From Merdicola sp963557785 (GTDB lineage: Bacteria > Bacillota > Clostridia > TANB77 > CAG-508): a stretch of 64,000 bases of DNA. The notes under the pieces are model-generated. The model saw nothing but the letters and a program-made list of their open reading frames with translations. It ran no database searches and was not told where the DNA came from. A program made the translations under genes and the position numbers. The stretch is from contig CAUWBF010000006.1 in NCBI GenBank assembly GCA_963557785.1, forward strand, positions 37,895 to 101,894. Reading direction: 5' to 3'. Positions 61,168 to 64,000 of this stretch are shown piece after piece (positions within the stretch are counted from its first letter, which is position 1; every line of letters starts with the position of its first letter).

Positions 61168-62961
61168 ATGGGTACTAATAAAAAACAAAAAGAAAATAAA
61201 AAACTTCTATATATATATATATTAACAATAATACTAATAATAGCTTTAGCAATTGGAGGATATTATTTATATCAACATAATAAAGAAGAAAAAGAAAAAA
61301 CAACATTACCATACACTGAGCTTATAAAAGATATAAATGATGAAATAGTAGAAAAGATAGAAATGACAATTGGCTCAACTACAGTTAAAGTAAAAGTGAC
61401 TGATGAAGAAAAAGAAAAGACTTCTATAGTTCCAAGTTTACAAGCTTTTACAGAATATGTACAAAATAAAGTTGAACAAGGTAGTCCTATAGAATTAATA
61501 CAAAAAGAACAGAATATGTTTTTAACTATAATGGATAAAGTATTAACAATAGCACCAATAGCATTAATGGCTATTTTGATAGTATTATTCTTTAAAATGC
61601 AAGGTACAGGAGAAAAAGCTAAAGTATATAATAATGAGGAAAATGATACAAAAGTAAAATTTGAAGATATTGCAGGTTTGGACGAAGAAAAAGAAGAATT
61701 AATTGAAATTGTAAACTTTTTAAAGAAACCTGAAATGTTCTATAAAATGGGAGCAAAAGTTCCAAGAGGAGTTCTATTATGTGGAAAACCAGGAACAGGA
61801 AAAACATTAATAGCAAAAGCAATAGCAGGAGAAGCTAATGTACCATTTATATCTATGAGTGGATCTGAATTCATAGAAATGTTTGCAGGGTTAGGAGCAT
61901 CTAGAGTAAGAAAACTATTTGAAAAGGCAAGAAAAATATCACCATGTATAATATTTATAGATGAAATAGATGCAATAGGTTCAAGAAGAACTTCAAATAG
62001 TGGAGCGGAATCTGAAAATAATCAAACATTAAACCAATTACTTGTAGAAATGGATGGATTCTCTTCTGAAGAAACTATAATAGTTTTAGCAGCAACAAAT
62101 AGACCTGAAATGCTAGATAAAGCTTTACTAAGACCAGGAAGATTTGATAGACAAATTGTGATAGCAGCGCCTGATCAAAAGGGAAGAGAAGAGATATTAA
62201 AAATCCATAGTAAAGACAAGAAATTTGCAGATGATGTATCCTTAAAAAGTATAGCAGAAGATACAGCAGGATTTACAGGTGCAGAGCTTGCAAATATTTT
62301 AAATGAGGCTGCAATAATTGCTACAATCAAAAATCATGAAGCAATTACAAATCAAGACTTAGAAGATGCTGTTAAAAAGGTTACAGTTGGAATAGAAAAG
62401 CATAGTAGAGTAATATCAGATAAAGATAAAAAATTAACAGCCTATCATGAAGCAGGACATGCAATAGTAAGTAGATACTTAGAAACACAAAATGATATAA
62501 AAGAAGTATCTATTATACCAAGAGGTATAGCAGGTGGTTATACAATGTATAAAACTAATGAAGATAAATATTACATTTCGAGAACAGAAATGCAAGAAAA
62601 AATGATATCTTTATTAGGTGGTAGAGCAGCAGAAAAAATAGCTTTAGATGATATTTCAACAGGAGCAAGCAACGATTTAGAAGTAGCAACAAAAATTGCC
62701 AAAGACATGGTAACTGTATATGGAATGAGTGACAATTTAGGTCCTATTTCATTAAAAACAGATGATCCAAATGAATTTTTAATATTTGGCGAAAAGATGG
62801 AAGATGTAATAGGAGCAGAGGTAAAAGTATTAATAGATACAGCATATTTGGATGCACAAAAAATAATTTTAGCACATATGGATAAATTAGATGCGGTTGC
62901 TCAAGAATTATTAAGAAAAGAAGTAATTTCTGGAGAAGAATTTTATAAAATAGTAGGATAA
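61168..62961 (+). CDS. ftsH: ATP-dependent zinc metalloprotease FtsH
   Basis: 597 residues. Two membrane helices flank a short outside domain; AAA+ module with Walker A GKPGTGKT, Walker B IIFIDEIDAIG, SRH TNRPEMLDKALLRPGRFDR; zinc protease motif HEAGH and the later D of the third ligand (STGASNDLEVAT). Pore loop is FAGLGASRVR (usually FVGVGASRVR). Degrades membrane and regulatory proteins. AAAGGAGAG site, following DUF1189. Confidence 0.96.
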   Translation: MGTNKKQKENKKLLYIYILTIILIIALAIGGYYLYQHNKEEKEKTTLPYTELIKDINDEIVEKIEMTIGSTTVKVKVTDEEKEKTSIVPSLQAFTEYVQNKVEQGSPIELIQKEQNMFLTIMDKVLTIAPIALMAILIVLFFKMQGTGEKAKVYNNEENDTKVKFEDIAGLDEEKEELIEIVNFLKKPEMFYKMGAKVPRGVLLCGKPGTGKTLIAKAIAGEANVPFISMSGSEFIEMFAGLGASRVRKLFEKARKISPCIIFIDEIDAIGSRRTSNSGAESENNQTLNQLLVEMDGFSSEETIIVLAATNRPEMLDKALLRPGRFDRQIVIAAPDQKGREEILKIHSKDKKFADDVSLKSIAEDTAGFTGAELANILNEAAIIATIKNHEAITNQDLEDAVKKVTVGIEKHSRVISDKDKKLTAYHEAGHAIVSRYLETQNDIKEVSIIPRGIAGGYTMYKTNEDKYYISRTEMQEKMISLLGGRAAEKIALDDISTGASNDLEVATKIAKDMVTVYGMSDNLGPISLKTDDPNEFLIFGEKMEDVIGAEVKVLIDTAYLDAQKIILAHMDKLDAVAQELLRKEVISGEEFYKIVG

Positions 62962-62965
62962 ATAA

Positions 62966-63000
62966 AAAAAGCTTTTAGATAAAAATCTAAAAGCTTTTAA
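62966..63000. terminator. Bidirectional terminator
   Basis: AAAGCTTTTAGAT/ATCTAAAAGCTTT with AAAA loop between ftsH and the convergent RluA-type gene; it overlaps the latter's stop. Confidence 0.85.
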
Positions 63001-63854
63001 AATTTATATTCAATTATATATTCATTACTGTTTAAATAATTTAAAATACCACTATCAGAAATGAAATTAAATTTTAATTTATATGCACACAAATCCTGAG
63101 TTTTTTTATTAAACTGCTTATTTATCTTATTTATACCATATTTACCATCACCAAGTATGGGAAGACCAATATGAGCTAAATGAGCTCTAATTTGATGTGT
63201 TCTACCAGTTTCCAAATTAATATCTAAAATAGAAGTATTATTTTCTTTATTGCTAGATATTAATTTATACGATGTAATTATTTTTAAATAGCCAGTTTTA
63301 AAAGTATCTGAAATATATACAAGAGATTTTTTGGTATCTTTAAATAGATAAGCGGTAAGTCTTTCGGAAGTATTTCTAGGTATACCATAAACTTGTGCAA
63401 TATAATGCTTTTCTATTTCTTTATTTTTAAACTTATCTAGAAGAATATTTAAAGAAACTTGATTTTTAGCAAATAATACAATACCTAAAGTATTTCTATC
63501 AATTCTATGACAAGGTTTAATAAAATTATATTTCTTTTCTAAGATAGAAGTTATAGAGTTATTACCAACCACTTCAATATTAGCAGGTTTATTTATAATT
63601 AGTATATTATCATCTTCATATACAAAGTTTATATTACAATTTGTTCCTTCAAGTAATTCATCAGAAATATATATTCTAATTAAGTCATTAGTATAAATTT
63701 GAACATTAGAATTAACACGTTTTCCATTAACTAAAATATCTTTTTTTCTTAAAGCTTTAAAAAGAGTATTTGTTTTTAAATTTGGAAACGTGTCTAAAAT
63801 AAACTTATTTAAATTCTTATTATTATATTTATTATTAACAATTAAATCTTTCAT
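62997..63854 (-). CDS. RluA-family pseudouridine synthase
   Basis: 285 residues. An S4-like N-terminal domain (LFKALRKKDILVNGKRVNSN), then the catalytic domain: YEDDNILIINKPANIEV, HRIDRNTLGIVLFAKN with the catalytic Asp, and LETGRTHQIRAHLAHIGLPILGDGKYG. Modifies uridines in rRNA or tRNA (RluC/RluD type). ATG 63854 is the conserved start; the open frame beyond is not family-like. No Shine-Dalgarno is seen, and the promoter -10 box is only six bases upstream: probably leaderless. Confidence 0.92.
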   Translation of the reverse strand: MKDLIVNNKYNNKNLNKFILDTFPNLKTNTLFKALRKKDILVNGKRVNSNVQIYTNDLIRIYISDELLEGTNCNINFVYEDDNILIINKPANIEVVGNNSITSILEKKYNFIKPCHRIDRNTLGIVLFAKNQVSLNILLDKFKNKEIEKHYIAQVYGIPRNTSERLTAYLFKDTKKSLVYISDTFKTGYLKIITSYKLISSNKENNTSILDINLETGRTHQIRAHLAHIGLPILGDGKYGINKINKQFNKKTQDLCAYKLKFNFISDSGILNYLNSNEYIIEYKF

Positions 63855-63860
63855 AAAAAC

Positions 63861-63888
63861 ATTATAACAGAAAGAAAAAAAATTACAA
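63861..63888 (-). promoter_or_regulatory. Promoter of the RluA-type gene (leaderless arrangement)
   Basis: On the minus strand TTGTAA (63888-63883), 16-bp spacer, TATAAT (63866-63861). Predicted +1 coincides with the A of ATG 63854. Confidence 0.6.
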
Positions 63889-63896
63889 TAAAAGTA

Positions 63897-63925
63897 TTGA
63901 CAAAATATAAAAAAGAAATTATAAT
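63897..63925 (+). promoter_or_regulatory. Promoter of tRNA-Gly
   Basis: TTGACA (63897-63902), 17-bp spacer, TATAAT (63920-63925): a full consensus promoter, back to back with the RluA promoter. Confidence 0.9.
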
Positions 63926-63946
63926 CTATAAATGTCAGGGGCACTT

Positions 63947-64000
<54 letters not shown>

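Overview
The window is one contiguous piece of a very AT-rich, low-GC, Gram-positive chromosome. Gene content points to an endospore-forming member of the Clostridia: SpoIVA, a GerA/GerB/GerC germination set, a BofA-like protein, DUF421/DUF4363 and DUF4190/DUF2752 pairs, a PheST T-box, a glmS ribozyme and AGGAGG-type ribosome binding sites. TTG starts are unusually common (rplR, secY, map, infA, rplQ, bofA, glmS, the U32 gene and the FemAB gene). I cannot name the species from sequence alone.

Layout. 1-8.7 kb is the distal S10-spc-alpha ribosomal operon (rplF to rplQ), without rpmD and with structured RNA in the secY-adk and rpmJ-rpsM gaps. 8.7-13.7 kb holds a cation-exchanger-like protein, a DUF2508/BofA pair, a GC-richer bactofilin-like gene, a cupin, and glmS with its ribozyme. 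13.7-21 kb has an HD-domain gene interrupted by a frameshift, a divergent SecD/SecF pair, tRNA-Leu, a uracil permease fused in frame to uracil phosphoribosyltransferase behind a leader ORF and attenuator, and a GC-richer orphan gene. 21-29 kb has the T-box-controlled pheST, cdaA, secG, rnr and a flavin reductase. 29-38 kb is sporulation and germination: gerABC, a transglutaminase-like protein, spoIVA and two unknown genes. 38-42 kb has a eukaryote-type UDP-sugar pyrophosphorylase next to a separate left-handed beta-helix protein, plus small membrane proteins. 41.8-46 kb is the ylxM-ffh-rpsP-khpA-rimM-trmD-rplS translation/secretion operon. 46-52 kb has an ArsR sensor with a heavy-metal ATPase, mtaB, a frameshifted TetR regulator with strong operator-like palindromes, and an unknown gene. 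52-64 kb has tRNA-Met/Tyr, a PflX-like radical SAM protein, a nucleoside kinase, a U32 family protein, a FemAB-alr-DUF1189-ftsH run, an RluA-type pseudouridine synthase and the start of tRNA-Gly.

Most notable observation. Two unrelated genes (HD-domain, 13756-14416; TetR, 49631-50204) are each broken by exactly one extra base. In both cases the zero-frame codon at the break reads CGG, and normal protein resumes in the +1 frame at the following GGA. By eye I found no other in-frame CGG in the AT-rich genes of the window. The only others (three) are in the two GC-richer, apparently acquired genes. This could be +1 frameshifting at a poorly decoded or unassigned CGG codon; assembly error or two independent mutations are the alternatives.
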